Below are positions 35,158-43,215 of a stretch of DNA of 64,000 bases, one piece after another. Origin of the DNA: Mesorhizobium sp. M1D.F.Ca.ET.043.01.1.1 (GTDB taxonomy: Bacteria; Pseudomonadota; Alphaproteobacteria; Rhizobiales; Rhizobiaceae); NCBI RefSeq assembly GCF_003952385.1, contig NZ_CP034444.1, forward strand, positions 4,464,001-4,528,000. Direction: 5' to 3'. Position 1 is the first letter of the stretch, and the number at the start of each line of letters is the position of its first letter. Below the pieces are notes generated by a model that searched no databases, had not been told where the DNA came from, and was given only the letters and a program-made list of their open reading frames with translations. A program made the translations under genes and the position numbers.

Positions 35158-35967
35158 TTGACTGAGTTTTCAACGACGAATGAAGCTCTCGCGCCGAAGA
35201 AGAAGGTTGCACTGGTGACCGGCGCTAGCCGCGGCATTGGTCGGGCTATCGCGTTGGAACTCGCAAGAGCCGGCTTTTCCCTTTGCTTGGCTGCGCGCGA
35301 CAGCCAGTCTCTCGCGGAAACGCAACAGTCTGCGACAGCACTTTCTGGCAAGCCAGCAGCTGCCATTGTTGCAGATCTGAAAAAGCCTGACGCTCCACAC
35401 CGTTGCATCGAGTTTGCACTAGGTCAGTTCGGCCAGCTCGATCTTCTGGTCAACTGCGCGGGCGCTACCAGGCGTGGAGAGTTTCTGGATTTTACCTTCG
35501 AGGATTGGCTGGATGGGTTCGCGCTCAAGTTTCACGCGAGCGTGCTTCTGTGCCGGGCGGCGTGGCCGCATCTGGCTTCACGCAGCGGCTCAATAATCAA
35601 CATTATCGGCTCGAGCTCTCGCACGCCAAGCGCAGATTTCACAATTGGCGGCGCGGTCAATTCCGCGCTGCTGAACCTTACAAAGGCCTTGGCTGACAAG
35701 GGAAGTCGCGATGGCGTTCGTGTGAACGCAGTAAACCCGGGCTATATCAAATCGGGTCGGTTGTACGCCCGTATCGAGTCCCTGATGAAAGAGCGACAGT
35801 TGAGCGAAAGCGCCGCCGAGGAAGAACTGCTCACGGCCTACCAGATCGGACACTTCGGATCCCCACAGGATGTAGCGCAGCTTGTTGCTTTTCTTGCCTC
35901 CGATCAGTCTGCCTACATCCAGGGCGCCACAATCGATATCGACGGCGGCGCTACCCGTGGGATCTAG
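35158..35967 (+). CDS. Atypical SDR-family protein lacking the YxxxK motif
   Basis: 269 residues from TTG 35158, 13 bases after the pntB stop; no ATG in frame gives a full N-terminus. The cofactor motif TGASRGIG is at residues 21-28, with NCAGATRRGEF and the ending QGATIDIDGGATRGI. At the usual active site the sequence reads SSSRTPSADFTIGGAVNSALLNLTK: Phe stands for Tyr and Gly for the following Lys. This belongs to an SDR subgroup with a different active site, or binds without classical chemistry. Being right after pntB on the same transcript, it may use the NADPH made there. Confidence 0.78.
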   Translation: MTEFSTTNEALAPKKKVALVTGASRGIGRAIALELARAGFSLCLAARDSQSLAETQQSATALSGKPAAAIVADLKKPDAPHRCIEFALGQFGQLDLLVNCAGATRRGEFLDFTFEDWLDGFALKFHASVLLCRAAWPHLASRSGSIINIIGSSSRTPSADFTIGGAVNSALLNLTKALADKGSRDGVRVNAVNPGYIKSGRLYARIESLMKERQLSESAAEEELLTAYQIGHFGSPQDVAQLVAFLASDQSAYIQGATIDIDGGATRGI

Positions 35968-35989
35968 TTTGATGGTCTCCTCCGGTTTC

Positions 35990-36026
35990 TAGCGTCTGAG
36001 CGGCCATTTGGGCCGCTCAGACGCTA
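35990..36026. terminator. Strong hairpin between convergent genes
   Basis: A perfect 16-bp stem: the arm at 35990-36005 (TAGCGTCTGAGCGGCC) is the exact complement of 36011-36026, around a 5-base loop ATTTG. It lies in the 76-base gap between the stop of the pnt-linked SDR (+) and the stop of the MDR gene (-), so it can serve both. A short T-rich tail follows on the plus strand. Confidence 0.8.
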
Positions 36027-36043
36027 ATTGATTTGCGACGCCT

Positions 36044-37033
36044 CTAAAGCGACACAACCACTTTGCCAAATTGCTCGTTCGATTCGAGATATCGATAGGC
36101 CTCAACGATATCTGCAAAATCAAAGGTCTTGGCGATAACAGGCTTCAGTGATCCGTCAGTCAGTCCGTCGACAATGAATGTCTTGGCAGCTTCGAGGCGG
36201 CGAGGGTCCTGAACGATCTCGTGTACAAGATAACCGCGCAGCGTCAGACATTTGCCCAACACCGTGAATAGCGGGAAGGGGGTGGGCTCGGGGCTGAGCC
36301 CACCATATTCGAGCAGAATGCCACCGCGGGACATGGCAGCGGTCAGCGGATTGAAAATCGAGCCACCAACAGCGTCGAGAACGACCCGCACGCCGGCCGA
36401 GCCGGAAATTGCCTTCAGCCGGGCTTCCAGGTCTTCCTCGTTTGCCGCGATCACGTGGGTAGCGCCGAAACCGAGCAACGCCTGCTTCTTGGCTGAAGAT
36501 CGCGTGATGGCAATTGGCGTGGCGCCAACCTTATTCGCGATCTGAATGGCTGCTAGTCCGACACTGCTTGACGCTGCAGTAATGGCGACGAAGTCCCCGG
36601 CGCGCAGTCGGGCGATCTCGATCAAAGCGCCATACGCCGTGAGAAACTGCATCCATAAAGCGGCAGCAGCTTCGAAGCTGAGGCTCGCAGGGTGCTTGAC
36701 GATGTGCACGGCCGGGAATGTGGCGAGTTCGCCGTGGGCCGGATATTCGATCATCGAGATCGGCGGAATAGTACTGACAACGTCACCTGGCGCGAAGCCG
36801 CTGACGCCAGCACCGACGGCATCAACGATGCCGGCGGCCTCGAGGCCAAGACGCGAGGGCAATTCAGGGGTCTCGATATAGGTGCCGGCGCGCATCAGCG
36901 CTTCGGCGCGATTGAGGCCGATGGCCTTCACGCGAATGCGGACTTCCCGAGGGCCAGGAGGCGCCACATCGATAGTGTCGATGCGCAGGACTTCCGGCCC
37001 ACCAAACTCATGAAAACGAACGACTTTTGTCAT
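36044..37033 (-). CDS. Zinc-independent MDR alcohol dehydrogenase/quinone oxidoreductase
   Basis: 329 residues from ATG 37033, preceded by AGGAGTCACA; an upstream in-frame ATG at 37072 lacks a ribosome-binding site. MDR pattern: KVVRFHEFGGPEVLRID, GLNRAEALMRAGTYIE, GLEAAGIVDAVG and the NADPH-binding AITAASSSVGLAAIQIANKVGA, with no zinc-ligand Cys or His. NADPH:quinone reductase-like enzymes of this type also reduce enones. Divergent from the LysR gene at 37134, which probably controls it; the gap has a dyad suited to a LysR protein. Confidence 0.85.
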   Translation of the reverse strand: MTKVVRFHEFGGPEVLRIDTIDVAPPGPREVRIRVKAIGLNRAEALMRAGTYIETPELPSRLGLEAAGIVDAVGAGVSGFAPGDVVSTIPPISMIEYPAHGELATFPAVHIVKHPASLSFEAAAALWMQFLTAYGALIEIARLRAGDFVAITAASSSVGLAAIQIANKVGATPIAITRSSAKKQALLGFGATHVIAANEEDLEARLKAISGSAGVRVVLDAVGGSIFNPLTAAMSRGGILLEYGGLSPEPTPFPLFTVLGKCLTLRGYLVHEIVQDPRRLEAAKTFIVDGLTDGSLKPVIAKTFDFADIVEAYRYLESNEQFGKVVVSL

Positions 37034-37081
37034 TGTGACTCCTAACGATTTCCATCGAATTGGCTTTACCATGCGTTAATT

Positions 37082-37097
37082 ACCGGGATATACCGGT
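37082..37097. promoter_or_regulatory. Candidate LysR operator in divergent promoter
   Basis: ACCGG (37082-37086) and CCGGT (37093-37097) form an inverted repeat with a 6-base GATATA spacer. It lies 36 bases before the LysR start codon and 49 bases before the MDR start on the other strand, the usual place for autoregulation and divergent activation by LysR proteins. Confidence 0.5.
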
Positions 37098-37133
37098 CGA
37101 AATGCAGATCAGACAAAACTATGAGTTTGGAAT

Positions 37134-38030
37134 ATGGACCGTCTCACAAGTATGACCGCTTTCGTCAAAGCCGTAGATCTCGGTTCGTTCGAAGCGGCGG
37201 CCTCTGCCCTTCAGATGTCCGGGCCGATGGTTGGAAAGCATGTGCGCTTTCTGGAGGAACGGCTCGGTGTTCGATTGCTGAACCGCACCACGCGAAGGCA
37301 GAGCCTGACCGACATTGGCAAGATCTACTACGAGCGATGCCGCATCATTCTTACCGAGGCTGAAGCCGCCGACGCGCTCGCAGCCGATCAGCTCTCGGAG
37401 CCACGAGGTAAGCTGAGAGTTACAATGCCGGTCCATTTTGGCCGGCAATGCGCTGCCCCCGTGATGCTGAATCTGGCCAAGCGCTATCCTGGATTGGAGT
37501 TGGATCTCTCTTTCACCGATCGGCTTGTCGATCTTGCTGAGGATGGGTTCGACCTCGCAGTCAGGACAGGAGAATTGACCGATAAGGCCGGCCTGATGGC
37601 CAGGCGTCTCGCGCAGCAACACATGATCGTCTGTGCTTCGCCGGGCTACATTGCCGAGCGTGGCCTGCCGCAAGATCTGTCCGATATCATGCAGCATGAG
37701 ACAGTGGTCTATTGGCGCGCCGGTCCAGTTCCTCCTTGGCTGTTTCCGCGCGATGGGGAAGCGCCTTTCGAGATTGTTCCGTCGAGCCGATTTCGCTTCG
37801 ATGATCTCAATGTAATTGCCGACGCCGCCGCAGCAGGGGCCGGCCTTGCATGGCTGCCCTCATGGCTGGTGCGCGCTTATATCGCCAATGGCAGCTTGAG
37901 GGATGTGTTTCCGACGGCGCCGAGCTTTCCTTACGACGCCTATGCTGTCTGGTTGCGGGCGCCGCTGATGCCAGTCAAGTTGAGGCTTGCCATAGACGAA
38001 CTGGCAGCATCCTTGCCGAGATTGATGTGA
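37134..38030 (+). CDS. LysR-family transcriptional regulator
   Basis: 298 residues. The N-terminal helix-turn-helix is MTAFVKAVDLGSFEAAASALQMSGPMVGKHVRFLEERLG, followed by LLNRTTRRQSLTDIGKIYY. The effector domain begins near residue 90 (GKLRVTMPVHFGRQ) and contains DLAVRTGELTDKAGLMARRL. This is the CrgA/AaeR-like subgroup common in proteobacteria. It is divergent from the MDR gene at 36044 and probably regulates it, for example in response to an electrophile or quinone; that is inference. Confidence 0.88.
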   Translation: MDRLTSMTAFVKAVDLGSFEAAASALQMSGPMVGKHVRFLEERLGVRLLNRTTRRQSLTDIGKIYYERCRIILTEAEAADALAADQLSEPRGKLRVTMPVHFGRQCAAPVMLNLAKRYPGLELDLSFTDRLVDLAEDGFDLAVRTGELTDKAGLMARRLAQQHMIVCASPGYIAERGLPQDLSDIMQHETVVYWRAGPVPPWLFPRDGEAPFEIVPSSRFRFDDLNVIADAAAAGAGLAWLPSWLVRAYIANGSLRDVFPTAPSFPYDAYAVWLRAPLMPVKLRLAIDELAASLPRLM

Positions 38031-38121
38031 GAGCTCAGGAATGGCCGCCTGGGTGTAGTGTGGCAATGGGCCGGACTGTCGTTCGACCCGCCAATATCGA
38101 GCCATCAGGCATTGGAGATCG

Positions 38122-39237
38122 TCATTCGGCCGCCGGTTTGAAGGTAAGGTGGCCGTCCGCGTCCTTGATCCATTGATAAACGATGAACCCTGGAAGCTTC
38201 GGATCGCCCTTGTCATCAAAAGCGATGCCGCCAAGCACCGTCTTGAAGGGCCCTTTTTCATGCAGGGCCCTAGCCACTGTCTGGGGATCGTTCGAGCCCG
38301 CTGCCGCCGCTGCCCCAGCGATCACCTGGACCGCCGCGTAGGAATAGAGTGTATAGGCTTCGGGATTAAATCCTTGCGCCCTGAATCTGGCAACCACGTC
38401 CTTGTTGTCGGCATCAAGCGTGGGATCCGGGCCAAAGGTATGCAGCGTACCGACAACCGCTTCCCCAGCGATTGACGGCAACTCATTAGACACAATGCCA
38501 TCCCCGGACATCAGTGTTGCAGAGAGGCCCTGGTCCTTCATCTGGCGGATGAGCAATCCCGCCTCGGTGTGCATGCCGCCCCAATAGACGAGCTTGACGT
38601 TTGCGTTTTTGAGTTTGCCAATCAGGGTCGAAAAGTCCTTCTCACCGAAGTTGACGCCTTCATAGGCAACCTCCTTGAGGCCGGATTCGTTCAGCACACG
38701 TTGCGTTTCGTCGGCCAGGCCTTGTCCGCCTGGCGTCTTGTCATGGACAATCGCGATATTGGCGCCTGCAAAATGTTTGGTGATGTACTTGGCCGCGACC
38801 ACACTTTGCTGATCGTCACGGCCGCAGGTGCGGAAAGTGTTCCACATGCCGCGCTCAGTGTAGTTCGGCTTGGTCGTGGCGGGCGTGACCGCCAGGATTC
38901 CGTTTTCGGCATAGATCTCCGAAGCCGGGATAGAGATTCCCGCGTTGAAGTGACCGACGACGAAGCGCACACCATCAGCGACAAAGCCATTGGCAACCGA
39001 GATACCCTGCCTGGGGTCCGAAGCATCGTCGCCGATCTTCAGCTTGATTTGCTCCCCATTCACGCCGCCCGCCGCGTTAATGTCGGCAACGGCCATCTCC
39101 GCGCCTTTCTGGAGCTGCGCGCCAAAGGCGGCATTGCCACCAGTGATAGGCCCAGCCACGCCGATGAGAAGATCGGCTTTGCTGGTTGCGGTAAAGGTAA
39201 TCAGAATGCCCAAGGCAATCCCGATTGATCGGAACAT
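38122..39237 (-). CDS. Branched-chain-amino-acid-type ABC transporter substrate-binding protein (LivJ/LivK family), orphan
   Basis: 371 residues with a signal peptide ([24 protein letters not shown]). The mature part is a Peripla_BP_6 protein: [77 protein letters not shown] hinge and [19 protein letters not shown]. Ligands of the family include amino acids, aromatic acids, amides and cyclic carboxylates. No permease or ATPase genes are nearby, so it must use components encoded elsewhere. It is 76 bases downstream of the small gene with a sigma-54 promoter, and is likely part of that transcript and of the uptake side of the same pathway. Confidence 0.87.
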   Translation of the reverse strand: MFRSIGIALGILITFTATSKADLLIGVAGPITGGNAAFGAQLQKGAEMAVADINAAGGVNGEQIKLKIGDDASDPRQGISVANGFVADGVRFVVGHFNAGISIPASEIYAENGILAVTPATTKPNYTERGMWNTFRTCGRDDQQSVVAAKYITKHFAGANIAIVHDKTPGGQGLADETQRVLNESGLKEVAYEGVNFGEKDFSTLIGKLKNANVKLVYWGGMHTEAGLLIRQMKDQGLSATLMSGDGIVSNELPSIAGEAVVGTLHTFGPDPTLDADNKDVVARFRAQGFNPEAYTLYSYAAVQVIAGAAAAAGSNDPQTVARALHEKGPFKTVLGGIAFDDKGDPKLPGFIVYQWIKDADGHLTFKPAAE

Positions 39238-39313
39238 GTCTTCCTCCCTTTTGGTTGTGCGCCTGTGAATCCGTTGCCGCGGCCCAGGCGAAAGCGCGCG
39301 CCGGATCGCGTGG

Positions 39314-39904
39314 TCAGCGCACGAGCGGTAGCGCTTCGGGCTGCTCGGTGATCACCAGATCGGAGATGGGTTGGTAGAAGGCCTCATTAACGCCTGCGAT
39401 TGCAGCGTAAGCGGTATCCGATTTTTCAACGGATAGGCCGAGAAGCGGGGTGTGCCTGTCGAGGCCGACAGATCGGAACCATCTGGTGCCGGGTCGCTCG
39501 GCATCGATTTGGGAATGGGCATCCGTCGCGGATGCTTCCGACGCGCCCTCGAATGAAACCAAGCGCAACAACTCGCCTGGTCGCAGCCTGGGTGCCGCCA
39601 CCGAATGCCCGTTACGGGCTTCAAACAAGTCGCGGCTCCAATCGACGATATAGGGGCGCCATTCGAAGAAGCCCCAGTCGCTTGTATATTCCTTGGTGGT
39701 GAAGGCCTCCGCTGAAGCGATCGTCCAGAAGGCGAGATAATTTCGCCCCGATCCCGAGACGCGTCGAAATCGCTGCACGGTCAGGAAGTGTGGCTTTGCC
39801 AACATCTGCCCCAGCTTCGGACCGCTATACCACTCGTTCCAGGCGGCCTCGCGTGAGGCGTCGTTGAAGTTGCAGCGTACGACATAGGCGAGATTCATAT
39901 TCAT
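39314..39904 (-). CDS. Hypothetical protein, probable dimeric alpha/beta-barrel (EthD/DUF4286-like) fold
   Basis: 196 residues. No sure family assignment. The sequence [49 protein letters not shown] has the shape of ferredoxin-like dimeric barrel proteins (Dabb/EthD type). [18 protein letters not shown] repeats the pattern of YLAIYEVDSPD in the small protein at 55816. A second half from ~110 may be another such module ([13 protein letters not shown]). GAGGATGAAT precedes the ATG, and a sigma-54 promoter lies 33 bases upstream. It heads the transcript with the ABC binding protein. Function unknown. Confidence 0.7.
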   Translation of the reverse strand: MNMNLAYVVRCNFNDASREAAWNEWYSGPKLGQMLAKPHFLTVQRFRRVSGSGRNYLAFWTIASAEAFTTKEYTSDWGFFEWRPYIVDWSRDLFEARNGHSVAAPRLRPGELLRLVSFEGASEASATDAHSQIDAERPGTRWFRSVGLDRHTPLLGLSVEKSDTAYAAIAGVNEAFYQPISDLVITEQPEALPLVR

Positions 39905-39936
39905 CCTCAGACAGGCGCGGCGATCTGGCCTGGTCC

Positions 39937-39952
39937 TGCAACCAATGTGCCA
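39937..39952 (-). promoter_or_regulatory. Sigma-54 (-24/-12) promoter for the 39904 gene and ABC binding protein
   Basis: On the minus strand this reads TGGCACATTGGTTGCA, matching TGGCAYR-N4-TTGCW with GG and GC 12 bases apart. Transcription would begin near 39926 and give a ~22-base leader. An upstream inverted repeat, CTGT at 40040-40043 and ACAG at 40057-40060, lies about 124 bases from the start; it does not closely resemble the sites at 31879 and 41770. Confidence 0.72.
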
Positions 39953-40080
39953 GTTAGGCTGGGAGGCTTCGGACGGTGGTAAAACATCCTTCGGGTAGGC
40001 TTAGCTGCCTTTCTGGGGGACACGGAAGTCACTGAATGCCTGTGCTGCGGACAGTGACAGCATTCCATGGGCTATCTCCG

Positions 40081-41715
40081 CTAACGGTCGACGTCTCCGA
40101 GAACCTTGTAGAGATAGGATCGTGAAATGCCGAGCTCATCGGCGACACGTTTCTTGTTCCCGCCATAGACTTGCATTGCTTCCCGTATAAGTGCGGTTTC
40201 GGTACGCTCGATGGCATCCTTCAACCGCGGCAGACTGGCTCGGGGCTCCCGTTCAAGCGGCAGTTCCGAACGCGCGGCGCTCGCTTCCAGGCCGCCATGT
40301 CGGATCAAGGTTTCGGTGGTGATCAGACCGTCCTCGGCAAAGATGAAGGCCCGCTCGATGACGTGACGAAGCTGGCGGACATTGCCGGGCCATGTCCGCT
40401 CCATCAGATAGGTCGCCGCGCTCTCGCTCATCTTCGGCGCCGGTCTACGGTGAATACGCGAGAACTCATCCAGGAAATGCGCAGTAAGCAGTTCGATGTC
40501 CTCAACACGCCTGCGAAGCGGCGGCACTTCGATGACGACCGGTGAGATCCGGTAGTAGAGATCGAGACGAAACTTCTCTTGCGAGACGAATGACTGCAAA
40601 TCCCGGTTGGTTGCCGATACGAGGCGAAAGTCGACATGCCGCGGGCGCTCGCCACCGACACGTTCAACGACCCGGTCCTGCAGGACGCGTAGCAACTTGG
40701 CCTGCACGTCGAGCGGCATGTCGCCGATCTCGTCCAGGAAGATGGTGCCGTCAGCGGCCTGTTCGAACTTACCCTTGCGGCCCTTCCGATCGGCGCCGGT
40801 GAAAGCGCCGCCCTCATAACCGAAAAGCTCCGATTCGACCAGATTGGCGGGGAGCGCCGCAGCATTGACCATGACAAGCGGATTGTCGCGACGTGGGCTC
40901 AAGCGGTGCAGCGCATGCGCCACCAGTTCCTTGCCCGTCCCGCTCTCGCCGGAAATCAGCACCGGGACCTCCAAGGGCGCCACCTTTGCGATCTCTGTTT
41001 TAAGGCGCTGCATAGGCGCGCTTTCGCCGATCAGGTGCTCGAGGCCGAAACTGCGTCCGCGCAAGGCGGCTGCTTCGCGGCGATGGAACTCGACCTCACC
41101 CTCCAATTGACTGATGCGCTTACTCAGCGCGGCGAGTTGTTCAGGGCCCTTGAACATGATTCGGCCGATCGCGCCGAGGGTCTTTCCGTCGCGCAGAATT
41201 GGCTGCCGCGAAACCACGCGCTCAACGCCGTTCATGCGCTGGATCTCCCCGATCTCGGGGCGCCCCGACCGCACGACCGAATCCAATCTTGTGTTTTCGA
41301 TGACGCGCGCGACGGGACGACCATTGGCTTCGCCATGTCGCAGGCCAAAAAAGGCCTCGTGCACGGGCGAGATGTAGACGAGGCGCGCCTCGCGATCGAC
41401 CACCGTCATGGCCTCGAAGGGATCGGTCAACAGCTTCTCGATGATGTCGTAGGCGAAGTCGACGGAGCCGATGAATTCAAGAACCGCGTTGCGGCTCGTG
41501 CTGATCAAGATGACGTCGCCATCGGCGTACGAAGAGATGAGCGCCGAATAGTCCTTGCCGCGCAACAAGAGCGGTTGCAGCCGTCGGGTTCTCGCTTCCG
41601 CTATCCATTCCCGGTCAGTTGCAAGGGCGCGCACGCGGGGATCTGCACCAGCGCCGCACGCAAAGACGACGCCCTTACCCGTCTGGGTAACCACAAGGCC
41701 CTCAATGCCCGACAT
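40081..41715 (-). CDS. Sigma-54-dependent enhancer-binding activator (PAS - AAA+ - Fis-type HTH)
   Basis: 544 residues from ATG 41715, chosen because GGAGGGTGGG precedes it; an ATG at 41787 lies in the likely enhancer region. About residues 90-190 form a PAS-like sensor (FEAMTVVDREARLVYISPVHEAFFG). A short coiled coil leads to the AAA+ domain with Walker A GESGTGKE, the sigma-54-contact loop GAFTGA, Walker B GTIFLDEIGDMPLD and LLRVLQDR. The C-terminus holds the helix-turn-helix ALIREAMQVYGGNKKRVADELGISRSYLYKVL. It resembles PrpR/RocR/AcoR-like activators that sense a pathway metabolite. Divergent from the 41902 operon. Three -24/-12 promoters surround it. Confidence 0.93.
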   Translation of the reverse strand: MSGIEGLVVTQTGKGVVFACGAGADPRVRALATDREWIAEARTRRLQPLLLRGKDYSALISSYADGDVILISTSRNAVLEFIGSVDFAYDIIEKLLTDPFEAMTVVDREARLVYISPVHEAFFGLRHGEANGRPVARVIENTRLDSVVRSGRPEIGEIQRMNGVERVVSRQPILRDGKTLGAIGRIMFKGPEQLAALSKRISQLEGEVEFHRREAAALRGRSFGLEHLIGESAPMQRLKTEIAKVAPLEVPVLISGESGTGKELVAHALHRLSPRRDNPLVMVNAAALPANLVESELFGYEGGAFTGADRKGRKGKFEQAADGTIFLDEIGDMPLDVQAKLLRVLQDRVVERVGGERPRHVDFRLVSATNRDLQSFVSQEKFRLDLYYRISPVVIEVPPLRRRVEDIELLTAHFLDEFSRIHRRPAPKMSESAATYLMERTWPGNVRQLRHVIERAFIFAEDGLITTETLIRHGGLEASAARSELPLEREPRASLPRLKDAIERTETALIREAMQVYGGNKKRVADELGISRSYLYKVLGDVDR

Positions 41716-41736
41716 CCCACCCTCCAAACGAACAAG

Positions 41737-41755
41737 TGTTGTCAGAAAAGACACA
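41737..41755. promoter_or_regulatory. Second, weaker TGT...ACA element near the CoA-ester operon
   Basis: TGTTGTCAGAAAAGACACA contains both a TGT-N11-ACA and a TGT-N10-ACA reading and the inverted repeat TGTC/GACA (41740-41743 and 41750-41753). It is 33 bases upstream of the stronger site at 41770, about three helical turns between starts. It could be a second activator site; the match is weak. Confidence 0.35.
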
Positions 41756-41769
41756 CCAGCGCAGTCCGC

Positions 41770-41786
41770 TGTACTCGATGAATACA
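41770..41786. promoter_or_regulatory. Candidate activator site upstream of the CoA-ester operon
   Basis: TGTACTCGATGAATACA, 13 of 17 identical to the site at 31879 upstream of the pnt promoter. Its centre is ~107 bases upstream of the predicted start of transcription at 41885, a typical enhancer distance. It lies just outside the activator start codon (41715), so the activator may bind here. Confidence 0.55.
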
Positions 41787-41857
41787 ATCAGACAGGGCTG
41801 ATGTAAATCTTAGCCGGATTTCGGTTCAAGATTCTTCGCGTGAGGCTCGGGGCGCAA

Positions 41858-41874
41858 TTGGCATGCGGCTTGCT
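41858..41874 (+). promoter_or_regulatory. Sigma-54 (-24/-12) promoter of the CoA-ester operon
   Basis: TTGGCATGCGGCTTGCT matches the consensus YTGGCAYR-N4-TTGCW, with the GG and GC 12 bases apart. The start of transcription would be near 41885. This excludes an ATG at 41863 as the start of the first gene and supports ATG 41902 with GCGAGGAACCGC in front. Confidence 0.82.
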
Positions 41875-41901
41875 ACGAGTGGCTTAGCAGCGAGGAACCG
41901 C

Positions 41902-43158
41902 ATGTCGCATAACCACATGATTGCAAGAGGCTTGCCGCTCGACCAGCTTCCCGTCGCGCAAGAAGGCAACAAGGGCTTTGACCTGCTAGAGGGAGTGCGT
42001 GTGATCGATTTGACGACCTCGATCGCCGGTCCTTATGCCGCGCAATTGCTCGCCGATTTCGGCGCCGACGTAATCAAGGTCGAGCGGCCTGGCGGCGATG
42101 ATGCTCGGGCATGGGGGCCGCCCTTCCTTGACGGCGAGTCGCTTTGGTTCGAAAGCGTCAACCGAAACAAGCGCAGCCTGTGTCTGGACTATAATCAGCC
42201 GGAAGGCGTGGGGGTCTTGCGCGACCTGGCCGAGAGGGCCGATGTTATCCTAATCAACACCTCTGTACGGGTCGCCGCAAAGCTTGGCCTTGACCAGGAA
42301 ACCGTGCGTTCGTGGAACCCCCGGCTGGTCTATGTCTCAATCACAGGTTTCGGAATGACCGGGCCCCGATCTGATTTGCCCTGTTACGACCTGATCGCAG
42401 AGGGGTATTCAGGCATCATGGACGTCACCGGCGCGGCTGACGGAGATCCGCAGAAGGTCGGCGCACCCGCGGCCGACATGTTGGCCGGCCAGGACGCCGC
42501 TCTCGCGGCAATAGCGGCGTTGATGCGACGCGCCCGAACAAACGTGGGCGCAACCGTCGACATCGCTTTGGTCGATTCGATGTCGCGCTTTGTCGCCTGT
42601 CGCATCGTGCCGTTCCTAGGCTCTGGCGAAATCCCCCGGCGGTCCGGCGGTAAGGATAGTGTGATTGCAATCTACCAGGCGTTTGAGACCGCCGATGCGC
42701 CGATCACGCTTGGGCTTGGCAATGACAATATCTGGCAACGGTTCTGGGAAGCGCTCGGCAAGCACGAAATCGCTGGCGACGATCGCTTCGCCAGCAACGC
42801 CCTACGACGCGAGTGCAGGACAGAGATTGTAGGGCTGATCCAGGAGGTTCTTCTGAGCAAGCCTCGCGCCCATTGGCTGTCCCTGTTTGCCAGGGCGCGG
42901 ATACCGGCCGGACCTATAAACCGTGTCGATGACCTCGTCAGCGACCGCCACCTGCTCGAGCGCGGCCTGTTCTATACCTTGCAAAGCGGCGATCGCAAAG
43001 TTCCGCAGGTTGGCATCGGCATCCAGGTTGATGGCGAGGTCAGCAGGCCGCGGCTTGGGCCACCGCTTCTCGGCGAGCATAGCGCCGAGATACTCGAAAG
43101 TCTTTTGGGGTACGATCAGGAGCATCTCACGGATTTGCGGCGCCTGAAGGTGGTCTAG
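41902..43158 (+). CDS. CaiB/BaiF-type (class III) CoA-transferase, first copy
   Basis: 418 residues from ATG 41902. Family signatures: LLEGVRVIDLTTSIAGPYAAQLLADFGADVIKVERPGGDDAR, NRNKRSLCLDYNQPEG, YVSITGFGMTGP and the likely nucleophilic Asp in GAPAADMLAGQDA. These enzymes move CoA between acids without a ligase step. First gene of the sigma-54-driven operon, so it may activate the incoming carboxylic acid or recycle CoA from succinyl-CoA or another thioester. A second family member is at 49761. Substrate not determinable from sequence. Confidence 0.88.
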   Translation: MSHNHMIARGLPLDQLPVAQEGNKGFDLLEGVRVIDLTTSIAGPYAAQLLADFGADVIKVERPGGDDARAWGPPFLDGESLWFESVNRNKRSLCLDYNQPEGVGVLRDLAERADVILINTSVRVAAKLGLDQETVRSWNPRLVYVSITGFGMTGPRSDLPCYDLIAEGYSGIMDVTGAADGDPQKVGAPAADMLAGQDAALAAIAALMRRARTNVGATVDIALVDSMSRFVACRIVPFLGSGEIPRRSGGKDSVIAIYQAFETADAPITLGLGNDNIWQRFWEALGKHEIAGDDRFASNALRRECRTEIVGLIQEVLLSKPRAHWLSLFARARIPAGPINRVDDLVSDRHLLERGLFYTLQSGDRKVPQVGIGIQVDGEVSRPRLGPPLLGEHSAEILESLLGYDQEHLTDLRRLKVV

Positions 43159-43215
43159 CCACAAACGAACAATGTCGTTCAGCCGGCAAACTGCAAGCAA
43201 TAGGGACCAGGATCA

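Noticed and set aside
33879..35408. Long minus-strand open frame (509 codons) over pntB and the SDR gene
   Set aside because: It is rich in His, Asp, Gly and Arg with no family pattern and exists because the plus-strand pntB gene is GC-rich at third positions.
41737..41755. NifA upstream activating sequence (TGT-N10-ACA)
   Set aside because: One reading fits N10, but the better conserved sites at 41770 and 31879 have N11 and the adjacent activator is not NifA-like in its sensor domain; kept only as a weak second site.
41863..41901. ATG 41863 as start of the first CoA-transferase gene
   Set aside because: It lies within the -24/-12 promoter and upstream of the predicted transcript start.
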